The position numbers and the translations under genes are program-made. A DNA stretch of 64,000 bases from CG1-02-35-72 sp045046885 (lineage in GTDB: Bacteria; Bacteroidota; Bacteroidia; Flavobacteriales; Flavobacteriaceae). Below, in pieces: positions 1 to 8,471 of this stretch; position 1 is the first letter of the stretch, and each line of letters starts with the position of its first letter. The notes below the pieces were generated by a model that was not told where the DNA came from, did not search any database, and saw only the letters and a list, made by a program, of their open reading frames with translations. The stretch is taken from contig JASFYX010000037.1 in NCBI GenBank assembly GCA_045046885.1, positions 12,201-76,200 of the forward strand. The letters are read 5' to 3'.

Positions 1-817
1 AATTATACATGGTTTTAACCTCTGCATTATCTATCAATTCTTTTAGTGCATCAATTATATCTAATTTAATTTTAAGATTTTCTTGGAGTTCAGTTTCTAA
101 CTGTTTATAAAACTGTGTTCTTTTTCTTTTAAACTGACCAAGCAGTGTATTGTATTTTGATTTATGAGGAGAAGAATAGTGAAAATCAATACTGTTTCCG
201 CCACCGTCAATAAAGACTTTCTTTTCTGCCGCTAAGGCTTCACTAAATTTAGCATTGAAAGCACTCTTTATACCTTCTACATTGTCTTTTATTCTATTGA
301 CAGGCGCATTGGTAACAAGATTTTCTAAATCGGCTACCAATTCATCTAAAGTTAATTTTTTATAATCTTTTATAGGGAATTCAGCTGGTTTTGCAACAGC
401 TTTATTTGCTTTTGGAGTGGCAACTTCTTCTTTTACATCAGATGCTTCTTCTTTCTTTTCGGTTTTTGGCACTTCTTCTTTTGAAACAACTTCTTCAACT
501 TTTTCTTTAGCTTCTTTTTTTGCTTTGGGTTCTTCTTTAATTGGTAATGCCTCTTTCTCTACGATTTCTGGAGATGCTTCTTTTAAAACAACTTCTTCAT
601 CTTTTTTAGAAGTTGTTTTTTTAGTTGTTTTTTTTGCAGCAGGTTTCTTTACAGTAGTTTTTTCTTTTTTAGGCGTTTCTTCTTTAGAAACAACATCTTT
701 TTTAGCCTCAGCCTTTTTTTTAGGAGCCGCTTTAGCTTCTTTTTCTACCGTTTTTTTTGTTACTTTTTTTGGTTTAGTAGGTTCTGCATCTAAATTCTCT
801 TTACTTTCGTCTGACAT
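1..817 (-). CDS. DUF349 domain-containing protein (3' end outside window)
   Basis: The reading frame opens at an ATG at 815-817 and runs off the left edge, so only about 272 residues are visible. Roughly the first 135 residues are a low-complexity Lys/Glu/Ala/Thr tail with repeated KKTTKK-like and KEE-like stretches, and the folded part begins around the segment EFPIKDYKKLTLDELVADLE. The following helical segment, with GGGNSIDFHYSSPHKSKYN, matches the start of flavobacterial DUF349 proteins, which consist of repeated helical modules. The molecular function of DUF349 is not firmly established; some relatives are implicated in ribosome-associated roles. The charged N-terminus could bind nucleic acid (inference). 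Confidence 0.85.
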   Translation of the reverse strand, partial: MSDESKENLDAEPTKPKKVTKKTVEKEAKAAPKKKAEAKKDVVSKEETPKKEKTTVKKPAAKKTTKKTTSKKDEEVVLKEASPEIVEKEALPIKEEPKAKKEAKEKVEEVVSKEEVPKTEKKEEASDVKEEVATPKANKAVAKPAEFPIKDYKKLTLDELVADLENLVTNAPVNRIKDNVEGIKSAFNAKFSEALAAEKKVFIDGGGNSIDFHYSSPHKSKYNTLLGQFKRKRTQFYKQLETELQENLKIKLDIIDALKELIDNAEVKTMYN

Positions 818-876
818 CTTTAAGTATGTTTAAGGTTCACTAATAGTCTGCAATATAATAATAGCATTGCAAAGCA

Positions 877-884
877 CAAAAATA
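877..884 (-). promoter_or_regulatory. TAnnTTTG promoter box before DUF349 gene
   Basis: On the minus strand the sequence TATTTTTG matches the Bacteroidota -7 consensus TAnnTTTG and lies about 60 bases upstream of the DUF349 start codon. No clear -33 TTG partner is visible. Confidence 0.45.
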
Positions 885-925
885 AACTTTATTTAGATAC
901 TTTTTTTAACATTTTTGAACTCATT

Positions 926-1669
926 TTAAGAATGCCAAATCTCCCAAGATTTTTCTGCTTGAAAAACAAGCATATCGTATCCGTTTTTTATGAGTGTCCC
1001 TTTTTCTAAACCTTTTGATAAAAAATTTGTTTGGGACGGATTGTAAACCAAATCGAATAAAACTTGATTTTTATGAAGATATTGATACGGTATATCTGGA
1101 GCAGATTCTGTATTGGGATACGTCCCTAAAGGTGTGCAATTTACTATTAATTTGGTGCTTTCTATCAATTTTTCTGTAAGAGCGTCATAAGAAATCTCTG
1201 AATTATTTTTAGGCTTACGCGACACAAAAACAACTTTAAATCCTCTTTTTAAGAGTACATAATTCACCGCCATTGACGCGCCTCCTGTTCCCAAAATCAG
1301 CGCTAAACCATTCTTTTCTTCGCATACCGATAAGAGCGATTTTTCAAAACCAAAAACATCTGTGTTATATCCTATTAATTTACCGTTTCCAATTTTTACA
1401 GTATTTACGGCGCCAATAGATTTGGCTTCATCGCTTAGACTGTCTAAAAAAGGGAGAATAGCTTTTTTGTAAGGTATCGTGATATTGAATCCTTTTAAGT
1501 TTTTATGCTTTTTTAAAAGCTTAGGTAATTGATTGATATCTTGCAAATCAAAATTTAAATACTGATAATTATTCCGCTTTAAATCTTTAAATTTTTGTGT
1601 AAAATATTTTTTTGAAAATGAGTACGAAATATTTTTACCTAGCAAGCCATATGTTTGTATTTCTTCCAT
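926..1669 (-). CDS. aroE: Shikimate dehydrogenase
   Basis: Reduces 3-dehydroshikimate to shikimate with NADPH in the aromatic amino acid pathway, in the cytoplasm. The 247-residue length is slightly short but normal for flavobacterial AroE. Visible family marks are the substrate-binding ISYSFS segment near residue 14, the NITIPYK segment with the expected catalytic lysine at 68, NTD at 102-104 with the partner aspartate at 104, and the nucleotide-binding GTGGAS loop at 127-132. It starts with ATG and lies 8 bases downstream of a DUF368 gene on the same strand, so the two DUF368 genes and aroE are probably cotranscribed. Confidence 0.93.
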   Translation of the reverse strand: MEEIQTYGLLGKNISYSFSKKYFTQKFKDLKRNNYQYLNFDLQDINQLPKLLKKHKNLKGFNITIPYKKAILPFLDSLSDEAKSIGAVNTVKIGNGKLIGYNTDVFGFEKSLLSVCEEKNGLALILGTGGASMAVNYVLLKRGFKVVFVSRKPKNNSEISYDALTEKLIESTKLIVNCTPLGTYPNTESAPDIPYQYLHKNQVLFDLVYNPSQTNFLSKGLEKGTLIKNGYDMLVFQAEKSWEIWHS

Positions 1670-1677
1670 TTAGTCTC

Positions 1678-2694
1678 CTAGGTTGATTTTCTATTTTTTC
1701 TACCATACAATTCTAATAAAAGCAAAAGAACAACACCTAAAAAAATAAAGAACAAAGCATACCAAGTTTGCAAATCGCCTAGACTTGGCATATATCTGTG
1801 GTAATCTTGCACTATTTTATTGCCATTAGCGTCAATGGCAATAGCGCCATCTACAATTTTATAAATAGCCTTTTTAAAGGGCCAAACTGTCCCTAAAGAA
1901 CCTGCAATAAAGCCTATAATTAAAGCCGTCACAAATTGATGCCATCTCTTTAAAACATATCCCAAAATATGTGATGTAACCACCAATCCAAATCCAGATC
2001 CCGCTGTAAAAGCGCCAATTATTGTTAAATAATGAATGCGTGTAGTGTTACTGGTAAAACTAAAATCGCCCGTAACAACTTCTGCCATTGTTTTGTACAA
2101 CATATTGACAGAATCTACCAAAAGCAACACGTAATTACCCATCAGCATAACAATAAAAGAGCCCGAAAGACCTGGTAAAGTCATTCCTGAAACGCCTACA
2201 ATACCACATAAAAACACAAACCAAAGATTGTCGTTTTCTGTAGCGGGCTCCATAATGCTGATTATAACCCCAACAGAAATTCCTAAAAAAATTGCCAGTA
2301 CATTTTTTAAACGCCAATCGTTAAAATCTTTAGAAACATAATAAATAGACCCTATTATCATTCCGAAAAAAGCAGACCAAACATATACTTCGTAATGACG
2401 GATTAAAAAATCTAACAACTTAGAAACACTAAAATAACTGAGCATACTACCGCCAAAAACCAAAATTAAAAAGCTAGCATTTATATACTGATAAAAACTT
2501 TTAAAGCGACCATTAAGCAGCAACATAAAAGCTTTTCTGTTAACTTTTCGCAAAGAATAAATAAGTTCTTCGTAAAAACCTGCCACAAAAGCTACAGTAC
2601 CGCCAGAAACACCTGGTACCTTATTAGCAGCACCCATAGCAAGTCCTTTTATAACTAAGAAAAATCTATCGATTAATGATCTTTGTCGTGCCAT
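1678..2694 (-). CDS. DUF368 membrane protein, PopT-like (copy 2)
   Basis: A 338-residue polytopic membrane protein. It carries both signature loops of the DUF368 family: PGVSGGT near residue 28 and PGLSGSF in the second half, consistent with an inverted-repeat transporter fold. DUF368 proteins (PopT) have been shown in other bacteria to recycle undecaprenyl phosphate across the cytoplasmic membrane for peptidoglycan and surface polymer synthesis. This copy has a longer C-terminal region than its neighbour, with an inserted segment before the last membrane helix. It starts 2 bases after the stop of the upstream DUF368 paralogue. Which of the two copies is the main carrier cannot be judged from the sequence. 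Confidence 0.85.
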   Translation of the reverse strand: MARQRSLIDRFFLVIKGLAMGAANKVPGVSGGTVAFVAGFYEELIYSLRKVNRKAFMLLLNGRFKSFYQYINASFLILVFGGSMLSYFSVSKLLDFLIRHYEVYVWSAFFGMIIGSIYYVSKDFNDWRLKNVLAIFLGISVGVIISIMEPATENDNLWFVFLCGIVGVSGMTLPGLSGSFIVMLMGNYVLLLVDSVNMLYKTMAEVVTGDFSFTSNTTRIHYLTIIGAFTAGSGFGLVVTSHILGYVLKRWHQFVTALIIGFIAGSLGTVWPFKKAIYKIVDGAIAIDANGNKIVQDYHRYMPSLGDLQTWYALFFIFLGVVLLLLLELYGRKNRKST

Positions 2695-2696
2695 TT

Positions 2697-3614
2697 TTAA
2701 TTTTTAATCTGTGCTGTTTTTTCTAATAATATAATTAATCCAAAGCCTACAAATGCCAGCATTATTGCCAAGTATAAATGATTATCACCTTGATAATTAA
2801 AAGGCGAAATACTCTCGTCTAAAATTACTTTTAATTTTCCTTCTATCAATTCTGATTTTAAAATATTTTTCCACGGCCAAATTTTATTTAAAGACCCAAT
2901 TATAAAGCCTGTTAAAACAGCCAAGGTGGTATCTTTATGATGATCGAACATCCACTTTAAAAGACGTGAAAAAGTCAACAAACCAACAACGGCTCCTAAC
3001 ATTAATATTAAAATTGTCTTAAAATCTTTTGTATGTAAGGCTTCTAAAACAGGTTTATAAGCACCTAAAAGCACTAAAATAAAACTACCCGAAATGCCTG
3101 GTAAAATCATAGCACAAATAGCCAAAGCACCAGCCACAAAGAAAAACAACAAAGAATTATTACCACCCATAGCCGGCATAATGGTAATATAATAAGCTAC
3201 AATGGCGCCCAAAATTAAAACCACAATATGTTTAATATTCCATTTAGAAACCTGTTTCCCAACAAAGAAAATACTGGCTAAAACCAGTCCAAAAAAGAAA
3301 GACCAAACCATTATAGGCTTATTTTCTAACAACCATTTTATTAGTTGCGCTAAAGTAATTACACTCAATCCAATACCTGACAATAATGATATTAAAAAGT
3401 TGCCATTTATAGCTTTCCAAGCGGCTTTTATGCCCTCGTCTTTTAAAGCTTTTAAGGCTTTTAAATTAATAGCATTAATGGTTTCTATAAGCTCTTGGTA
3501 AATACCCGAAATAAAAGCAATTGTGCCACCAGAAACACCAGGTACAACATCTGCAGCACCCATAGCAATCCCTTTTAGTCCAATTATTAAATAATCTTTA
3601 AGTGTTCTTTTCAT
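2697..3614 (-). CDS. DUF368 membrane protein, PopT-like (copy 1)
   Basis: A 305-residue paralogue of the adjacent DUF368 gene, with the same two signatures: PGVSGGT near residue 26 and PGISGSF around residue 170, embedded in many hydrophobic helices. By family it is a candidate undecaprenyl-phosphate translocase. The two proteins differ along most of their length, so this is an old duplication rather than an assembly repeat. It is the first gene of a tight minus-strand set (DUF368, DUF368, aroE). A glycosyltransferase is transcribed divergently 108 bases away, so the two units share a short intergenic region. Confidence 0.85.
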   Translation of the reverse strand: MKRTLKDYLIIGLKGIAMGAADVVPGVSGGTIAFISGIYQELIETINAINLKALKALKDEGIKAAWKAINGNFLISLLSGIGLSVITLAQLIKWLLENKPIMVWSFFFGLVLASIFFVGKQVSKWNIKHIVVLILGAIVAYYITIMPAMGGNNSLLFFFVAGALAICAMILPGISGSFILVLLGAYKPVLEALHTKDFKTILILMLGAVVGLLTFSRLLKWMFDHHKDTTLAVLTGFIIGSLNKIWPWKNILKSELIEGKLKVILDESISPFNYQGDNHLYLAIMLAFVGFGLIILLEKTAQIKN

Positions 3615-3689
3615 CGATAATTTTATTACTCACCAAAGATACTTTTTTTGATCAGAATTAAAAGGGGTTTATTAATGCCGTATTATTTG

Positions 3690-3697
3690 TAATTTTG
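3690..3697 (+). promoter_or_regulatory. TAnnTTTG promoter box before glycosyltransferase
   Basis: TAATTTTG matches the Bacteroidota -7 element and lies 25 bases before the ATG at 3723. No convincing -33 element is visible at the expected distance. Confidence 0.45.
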
Positions 3698-3722
3698 CGC
3701 CGAGTTTTACTACTTTTAGCCT

Positions 3723-4445
3723 ATGACAGATTTTAAAATGACCGTTATTGTTCCTGTTTATAACGAATCGGATTCTATAGAAAGGATAGCCAAAACCTTT
3801 AAAGATTATTTTAGCAAGAGTAGTACAAAAAGCAAAGTCCTTTTTATTGACGATGGTTCTACCGACGACAGTTTTAATAAAATTGAATACATCTGTCAAA
3901 ATAATGAGGCTTTTGATTACTTAAAATTTAAAGAAAATTGCGGATTGAGTTCGGCTATAAAAGCAGGTATAGATTATATAGCGACGCCTCTTTTGGGTTA
4001 TATTGATGCTGATTTACAAACAACACCATTCGATTTTGATTTGCTTCTTGCAGATATTGACAATTACAGTGCTGTAGTGGGTTATCGTGGCAACAGAAAA
4101 GATACTTTAAATAAAAAAATTCAATCTAAAATTGCCAATAGTATCAGACGTGCTTTGATTAATGATGGCATCATTGACACGGGGTGTCCTCTAAAAGTAA
4201 TTAAAACCGATGTGGCTAAAAAGTTACCTTTCTTTAAAGGTATGCACCGTTTTATTCCGGCGCTTATAAAATTACAAGGCGGTACAATTAAACAAATAAA
4301 TGTGCGTCATTTTGAGCGTATTGAAGGGAAATCTAAATTCAATATTTTTAACCGCTCTATCAAACCACTTCAAGATGCCTTTGCTTACCGCTGGATGCGT
4401 AGCAGAACTATTAACTATCAAGTAGAAAAAACGACTTTAAAATAA
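3723..4445 (+). CDS. Family 2 glycosyltransferase, polyprenyl-phosphate type
   Basis: A 240-residue GT-A fold glycosyltransferase resembling dolichol-phosphate mannosyltransferase (DPM1-like). Visible marks are the N-terminal VIVPVYNESDSIE, the nucleotide-binding FIDDGSTDDS, and the metal-binding YIDADLQT (DxD type). It lacks the C-terminal membrane helices seen in ArnC- or GtrB-like enzymes. Such enzymes usually load a sugar onto undecaprenyl phosphate at the inner membrane face. The stop codon directly abuts the ATG of the following LAB_N gene, so the two are translationally coupled. The sugar and acceptor cannot be read from the sequence. Confidence 0.85.
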   Translation: MTDFKMTVIVPVYNESDSIERIAKTFKDYFSKSSTKSKVLFIDDGSTDDSFNKIEYICQNNEAFDYLKFKENCGLSSAIKAGIDYIATPLLGYIDADLQTTPFDFDLLLADIDNYSAVVGYRGNRKDTLNKKIQSKIANSIRRALINDGIIDTGCPLKVIKTDVAKKLPFFKGMHRFIPALIKLQGGTIKQINVRHFERIEGKSKFNIFNRSIKPLQDAFAYRWMRSRTINYQVEKTTLK

Positions 4446-5081
4446 ATGAGCGATTGGCTATCTTATAAAGGATTTGTTTATGTTATTGGTTTTTTAGCCC
4501 AAATTTTATTTTCGGCTAGATTGTTATTGCAATGGTTTAAATCTGAAAAAGCCAAACGTGTTTTAACGCCAGAACTCTTTTGGGAACTCAGTTTAATGGC
4601 TTCCTTTTTATTATTTGTTTATGGGTGGTTACGCGATGATTTTGCCATAATGCTCGGACAAATATTGACTTATTTTATCTATATCCGGAATATGCAATTG
4701 CAAAAATCTTGGCAAAAATTGCCTTTGGTTTTAAGAGTGTTTTTATACCTCTTCCCTTTTATGATTATAGCCTATTCGTTTAATAATAATTTATACGATA
4801 TTGATCGCTTGTTCAGAAATAAAAATATTTCAACTGGTTTGTTAATCTGGGGAAGTATAGCGCAAGTTGTCTTTACCTTACGTTTTGTTTATCAGTGGTT
4901 GTACTCAGAAAAAAACAAAGAATCGTCTTTACCATCTGGGTTTTGGATACTCAGCTTAACGGGTTCTTTAATGATATTGAGTTATGCCGTTATTCGTAAA
5001 GATCCCGTTTTATTTATTGGACAAATATTTGGCTTTGTAGTTTATACTCGGAATATATATTTGGGACTAAAAAATAAGTAA
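4446..5081 (+). CDS. Membrane protein with two LAB_N domains
   Basis: A 211-residue membrane protein built of two tandem copies of the lipid A biosynthesis N-terminal (LAB_N) module: residues about 8-85 and 130-208, each with the pattern Q-(I/V)-x-F-x-x-R-(L/F)-x-x-Q-W followed by hydrophobic helices and a GQI...RN ending. LAB_N domains occur fused to LpxB in some bacteria and as small membrane partners of polyprenyl-phosphate glycosyltransferases. Its start abuts the stop of the glycosyltransferase, which suggests it acts with it, perhaps in moving or using a lipid-linked sugar (inference). It converges on the TPR gene with 15 bases between them. Confidence 0.8.
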   Translation: MSDWLSYKGFVYVIGFLAQILFSARLLLQWFKSEKAKRVLTPELFWELSLMASFLLFVYGWLRDDFAIMLGQILTYFIYIRNMQLQKSWQKLPLVLRVFLYLFPFMIIAYSFNNNLYDIDRLFRNKNISTGLLIWGSIAQVVFTLRFVYQWLYSEKNKESSLPSGFWILSLTGSLMILSYAVIRKDPVLFIGQIFGFVVYTRNIYLGLKNK

Positions 5082-5096
5082 GTCGGTTTGTGAATT

Positions 5097-6491
5097 TTAA
5101 ACTTTCTTAAAATTTACAATGCTTTTTTTAACTGCTGGCATTTTAAAAACATTTGGAAATAAATCCTTCACTTCTAAATGATAATCAAAGTCTTTTTTTA
5201 AAGCTTTATTTAATATTTCAAGAGCCTCTTTTTCCTTTTTAAAAAGAAATTGCAAACAGGCTATTCTATAACCAATTTCAACACTTTTTTTATGTAATTT
5301 TTTAGCGTCATTTAAAAGTGATAATGCTTCTTTGTTTTCGCCTAAAAAAACCAATATATCGGCATAGCCCAACCAAATATCTAAAACGTCGTCCTGCAAC
5401 TCAATACACTTTTTAAAACCCAAACAAGCCTCTTCAAATAAGTTTAGTTTTAAAGTAACCTGACTGTATTTTCGCCAATAAAGACTATTCTTATCATCTA
5501 TTCTAAGGGCTTTATTAATACTACTCAATGCTTTTTCGTAATTACCTTCAATAAAATTTAAATTGGTTATGGCCAACCAACCTTTGTCTAAAAGCGGATC
5601 TTCATGAACAGTATTGTCATAAAATTTTAAAGCCATTTTTGCGTTACCCATAGCCTCGTAACATGCGCCAATATGTAAATAGGTAAACGAAGTGGCATCA
5701 GCTAATTTAAGTGTAATGAGATAATTTTCTATAGCTTCTTGGTAGCGTTTTAAACGCTCAAGTGTTTTGGCTTTTTCTAGATAACCGCCTAAAAAATATT
5801 CATCAATAACAACCGCATAATCAAAAGCTCTTAAGGCTTCTTCATAATTTTCAAGTGCAAAATATTGACGCCCTATTTGATGCCAAGCTACTTCGCTATA
5901 GGGGTCTTTATCAATATATTTTTTTAGATAGTTGATGGCTTTATCGTGTTGCTGTAACATTTCGAAACAATACACAACGTTGTACAATGATGAATAATCT
6001 TCGTAATCTACTTCGAGACATTTTGCAAAATTCAATCGTGCTGCTTCAAACTCATCTAAATACAAAAACTCCATCCCCATAAGGGCATAAATATCTTCTT
6101 GATTTTCTGTATAATTAAGCGCCATTTCTAAAGCTTCAATGGCCTCAAAATGTTTGTCTCTTTTAGATAATATATTGGCTTTCTGAATGAAAATTTCTTC
6201 ATTAGAAGGCTCAATTTCAATAAGTCTTTGTAATAAATTTTCTGCTTTTTTTAATTTATTATCAAAAACAAGTAACTCTACTTTTACCAATTGCAAAATA
6301 ACAGAAGAAGGATGTTGTTCTAGACCTAATTTTAAAGCTTTTTGAGCCAGTGCCATTTTTCCATTATCCATATAGTGATGCGTAATATTTTCAAAAGCAG
6401 TAGCGTCAAAGAAAAAAACACTGTTGGTTTTTAACATCGATTCGAACTTTGAGATATAAAAATCACTGTTTTCCGGAGAAAAATCTTCCAT
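5097..6491 (-). CDS. Tetratricopeptide repeat protein
   Basis: A 464-residue protein made almost entirely of helical TPR units of about 34 residues; repeated patterns such as W-x-x-I-G-x-x-Y, A-x-x-x-Y-x-x-A-L and D-P-x-x-x-x-A are seen from about residue 40 to 440. No signal peptide or membrane helix is visible, so a cytoplasmic scaffold is likely. TPR proteins of this type are found next to the DUF368/aroE set in related genomes. Here the glycosyltransferase and LAB_N genes sit between it and that set. The binding partner is unknown. Confidence 0.85.
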   Translation of the reverse strand: MEDFSPENSDFYISKFESMLKTNSVFFFDATAFENITHHYMDNGKMALAQKALKLGLEQHPSSVILQLVKVELLVFDNKLKKAENLLQRLIEIEPSNEEIFIQKANILSKRDKHFEAIEALEMALNYTENQEDIYALMGMEFLYLDEFEAARLNFAKCLEVDYEDYSSLYNVVYCFEMLQQHDKAINYLKKYIDKDPYSEVAWHQIGRQYFALENYEEALRAFDYAVVIDEYFLGGYLEKAKTLERLKRYQEAIENYLITLKLADATSFTYLHIGACYEAMGNAKMALKFYDNTVHEDPLLDKGWLAITNLNFIEGNYEKALSSINKALRIDDKNSLYWRKYSQVTLKLNLFEEACLGFKKCIELQDDVLDIWLGYADILVFLGENKEALSLLNDAKKLHKKSVEIGYRIACLQFLFKKEKEALEILNKALKKDFDYHLEVKDLFPNVFKMPAVKKSIVNFKKV

Positions 6492-6616
6492 AAATAAAAT
6501 CTAATAAGTAGATGGTTAAATGTACAATAAGCCACCGTCTAGAAAGGCTTTATAAATATTTGTTTTTAACAAATTAATTAACAAATTATTTTAAGTAGAA
6601 ACAATTAAAAAAAATG

Positions 6617-6624
6617 TAACTTTG
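6617..6624 (+). promoter_or_regulatory. TAnnTTTG promoter box before pyrR
   Basis: TAACTTTG matches the Bacteroidota -7 consensus, 32 bases before the pyrR ATG. The spacer to the start codon is too short for a classical pyr attenuator with antiterminator, and none is visible. Confidence 0.5.
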
Positions 6625-6656
6625 CTCCCCAAAACAGCAACTATTTATTGCTAAAA

Positions 6657-7193
6657 ATGGCTAAGAAAAAACTACTTAACAACAACGCAATAGCAATTAT
6701 ATTGCAACGCTTAGCCTGTCAACTTATTGAAAACCATAACGATTTTAAAAATACCGTTCTTATTGGGTTACAGCCTAGAGGCATTTATTTAGCAAATCGC
6801 TTAAAGCAAATTCTACAAAAAGAATACAAAATCAACGACCTAAATTTAGGCCATCTTGATATTACTTTTTACAGAGATGACTTTAGACGCCGTGATGAGC
6901 CTCTTGAAGCCAATAAAACAGATATAAATTTTACGATTGAAAATAAAAAGGTTGTTTTTATAGATGACGTTCTATTTTCTGGCCGCAGTATAAGAGCTGC
7001 TTTAACGGCTATTCAGTCATTTGGACGCCCTAGCGAGATAGAATTATTGGTTTTAATAGACCGCCGTTTTAGCCGTCATTTACCTATTCAGCCCGATTAT
7101 AAAGGCTATCAAGTAGATGTTATAAATCAAGAAAAAGTTTTGGTAGAATGGCAAGAGCAAAACAAAACAGACGCTGTTTATATGACAAATTAA
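6657..7193 (+). CDS. pyrR: PyrR: pyrimidine regulator / uracil phosphoribosyltransferase
   Basis: A 178-residue phosphoribosyltransferase-fold protein. The PRPP-binding loop VVFIDDVLFSGRS lies at about residues 99-111, and the LIGLQPRGIYLA hood segment precedes it. I start it at the ATG at 6657 rather than the in-frame TTG 9 bases upstream because the former gives the usual PyrR N-terminus (MAKKKLLNN). The family salvages uracil with PRPP and in Gram-positives binds pyr mRNA. Here it is followed 11 bases later by pyrB, supporting a pyrimidine role, but no PyrR-binding attenuator is visible in the leader. Confidence 0.9.
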   Translation: MAKKKLLNNNAIAIILQRLACQLIENHNDFKNTVLIGLQPRGIYLANRLKQILQKEYKINDLNLGHLDITFYRDDFRRRDEPLEANKTDINFTIENKKVVFIDDVLFSGRSIRAALTAIQSFGRPSEIELLVLIDRRFSRHLPIQPDYKGYQVDVINQEKVLVEWQEQNKTDAVYMTN

Positions 7194-7204
7194 AAAATTA
7201 AAAA

Positions 7205-8137
7205 ATGGCAGGCTTAAGCACGCAACATTTATTAGGCATTAAATATATCACAAAAAAAGATATTGATCTTATTTTTGAAACGGCCAACCATTTTAAAGAA
7301 GTCATAAATCGCCCTATTAAAAAAGTCCCTTCGCTAAGAGATATTACAATTGCCAATCTATTTTTTGAAAATAGCACCCGTACAAAACTCTCATTCGAAT
7401 TGGCAGAAAAACGCCTTTCGGCTGATGTAATCAATTTTTCGGCAAGTCAATCTTCGGTTAAAAAAGGAGAAACACTTATCGACACGGTAAACAATATTCT
7501 CTCTATGAAAGTAGATATTGTTGTGATGCGTCATCCAGATGTTGGTGCCAGTGTCTTTTTATCAAAAAACGTCAATGCTAGAATCATAAATGCCGGCGAT
7601 GGCACGCACGAACATCCCACACAAGCTCTTTTAGATGCCTATTCTATTAAAGAAAAACTCGGCAGTATTAAAGGTAAAAAAGTGGTTATTATTGGCGATA
7701 TTTTACACTCGCGCGTAGCACTTTCTAATATTTATGCCCTAAAAATGCTTGGCGCCGATGTCAAAGTGTGCGGCCCGTTGACTTTAATCCCTAAACATAT
7801 TAAAGCACTAGACGTTGATGTTGAATTAAACGTTGATAAAGCCCTGCAATGGTGTGATGTAGCCAATGTTTTGCGCGTTCAACACGAACGTATGGCTATA
7901 AAATATTTCCCAAGCACACGTGAGTATGCCCAACTTTTTGGCATAAATAAAGAACGGCTGAATGCCCTAAATAAAGATATCGTTATTATGCACCCTGGCC
8001 CCATAAATAGAGGGGTTGAAATTACCAGTGACGTGGCCGATTCTAAACAAGCCATTATTTTAAATCAGGTAGAAAATGGGGTTGCTATTCGTATGGCAGT
8101 CATTTATTTATTGGCACAACAAATTAAAAATATATAA
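7205..8137 (+). CDS. pyrB: Aspartate carbamoyltransferase catalytic subunit
   Basis: Joins carbamoyl phosphate and aspartate in pyrimidine synthesis. The 310-residue length is standard. The carbamoyl phosphate loop STRTK is at 57-61, MRHPDVGAS at 108-116, HEHPTQALLD at 136-145 and the C-terminal HPGPINRG at 263-270, all intact. No regulatory subunit gene (pyrI) is adjacent. It is coupled to pyrR upstream, and its stop directly abuts the ATG of the small downstream gene, so pyrR, pyrB, the small gene and rnz probably form one transcript. carA, the enzyme making its substrate, lies at the other end of this window. Confidence 0.96.
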   Translation: MAGLSTQHLLGIKYITKKDIDLIFETANHFKEVINRPIKKVPSLRDITIANLFFENSTRTKLSFELAEKRLSADVINFSASQSSVKKGETLIDTVNNILSMKVDIVVMRHPDVGASVFLSKNVNARIINAGDGTHEHPTQALLDAYSIKEKLGSIKGKKVVIIGDILHSRVALSNIYALKMLGADVKVCGPLTLIPKHIKALDVDVELNVDKALQWCDVANVLRVQHERMAIKYFPSTREYAQLFGINKERLNALNKDIVIMHPGPINRGVEITSDVADSKQAIILNQVENGVAIRMAVIYLLAQQIKNI

Positions 8138-8470
8138 ATGCAGACAGAAAATAAGGCGTCATATATATTAGTTAAACCCGATGAGAATACATTCCAAGAG
8201 TTTTTAAATCATTTTCAATCTCAATTCGACACTTTAAAAACTGCGCATTTAATTATTGACCTGACAAGCTTAGAACCTTTAAACCCTGAGGACGTCAATA
8301 AACTTTTAGATTGGGCTACTCAAAGTCGAAAGCTTAAAAAATCATTTATAGTTATTGTAGAAAATATTGCCATAGATGACGTGTCTGAAGCACTCATTTG
8401 TGTGCCAACCTTATTAGAAGCGCAAGACACTTTTGAAATGGAAGAAATGGAACGCGATTTAGGTTTTTAA
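8138..8470 (+). CDS. Small STAS-like protein of unknown function
   Basis: A 110-residue soluble acidic protein. The alternation of strands and helices (HLIIDLTSLEPLNPEDVNKL, then KSFIVIVEN) resembles the STAS/anti-sigma antagonist fold, but the conserved serine region of true SpoIIAA proteins is not obvious, so this is only a fold-level suggestion. The C-terminus is rich in Glu and Met. It abuts pyrB (no gap) and precedes the ribonuclease Z gene by 1 base, so it is translationally coupled to both. I do not know its role. Confidence 0.75.
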   Translation: MQTENKASYILVKPDENTFQEFLNHFQSQFDTLKTAHLIIDLTSLEPLNPEDVNKLLDWATQSRKLKKSFIVIVENIAIDDVSEALICVPTLLEAQDTFEMEEMERDLGF

Positions 8471-8471
8471 T

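Noticed and set aside
417..833. Plus-strand 138-residue frame rich in Ser and Phe
   Set aside because: It is antisense to the Lys/Glu-rich repeats of the DUF349 gene, whose complement naturally reads as Ser/Phe; no ribosome-binding or family signal.
1678..3614. Tandem DUF368 genes as an assembly duplication
   Set aside because: The two proteins differ strongly outside the signature loops and in length (338 versus 305 residues), so both are real paralogues.
6525..6656. PyrR-binding attenuator before pyrR
   Set aside because: The leader after the promoter box is only about 32 bases, with no visible terminator/antiterminator pair.
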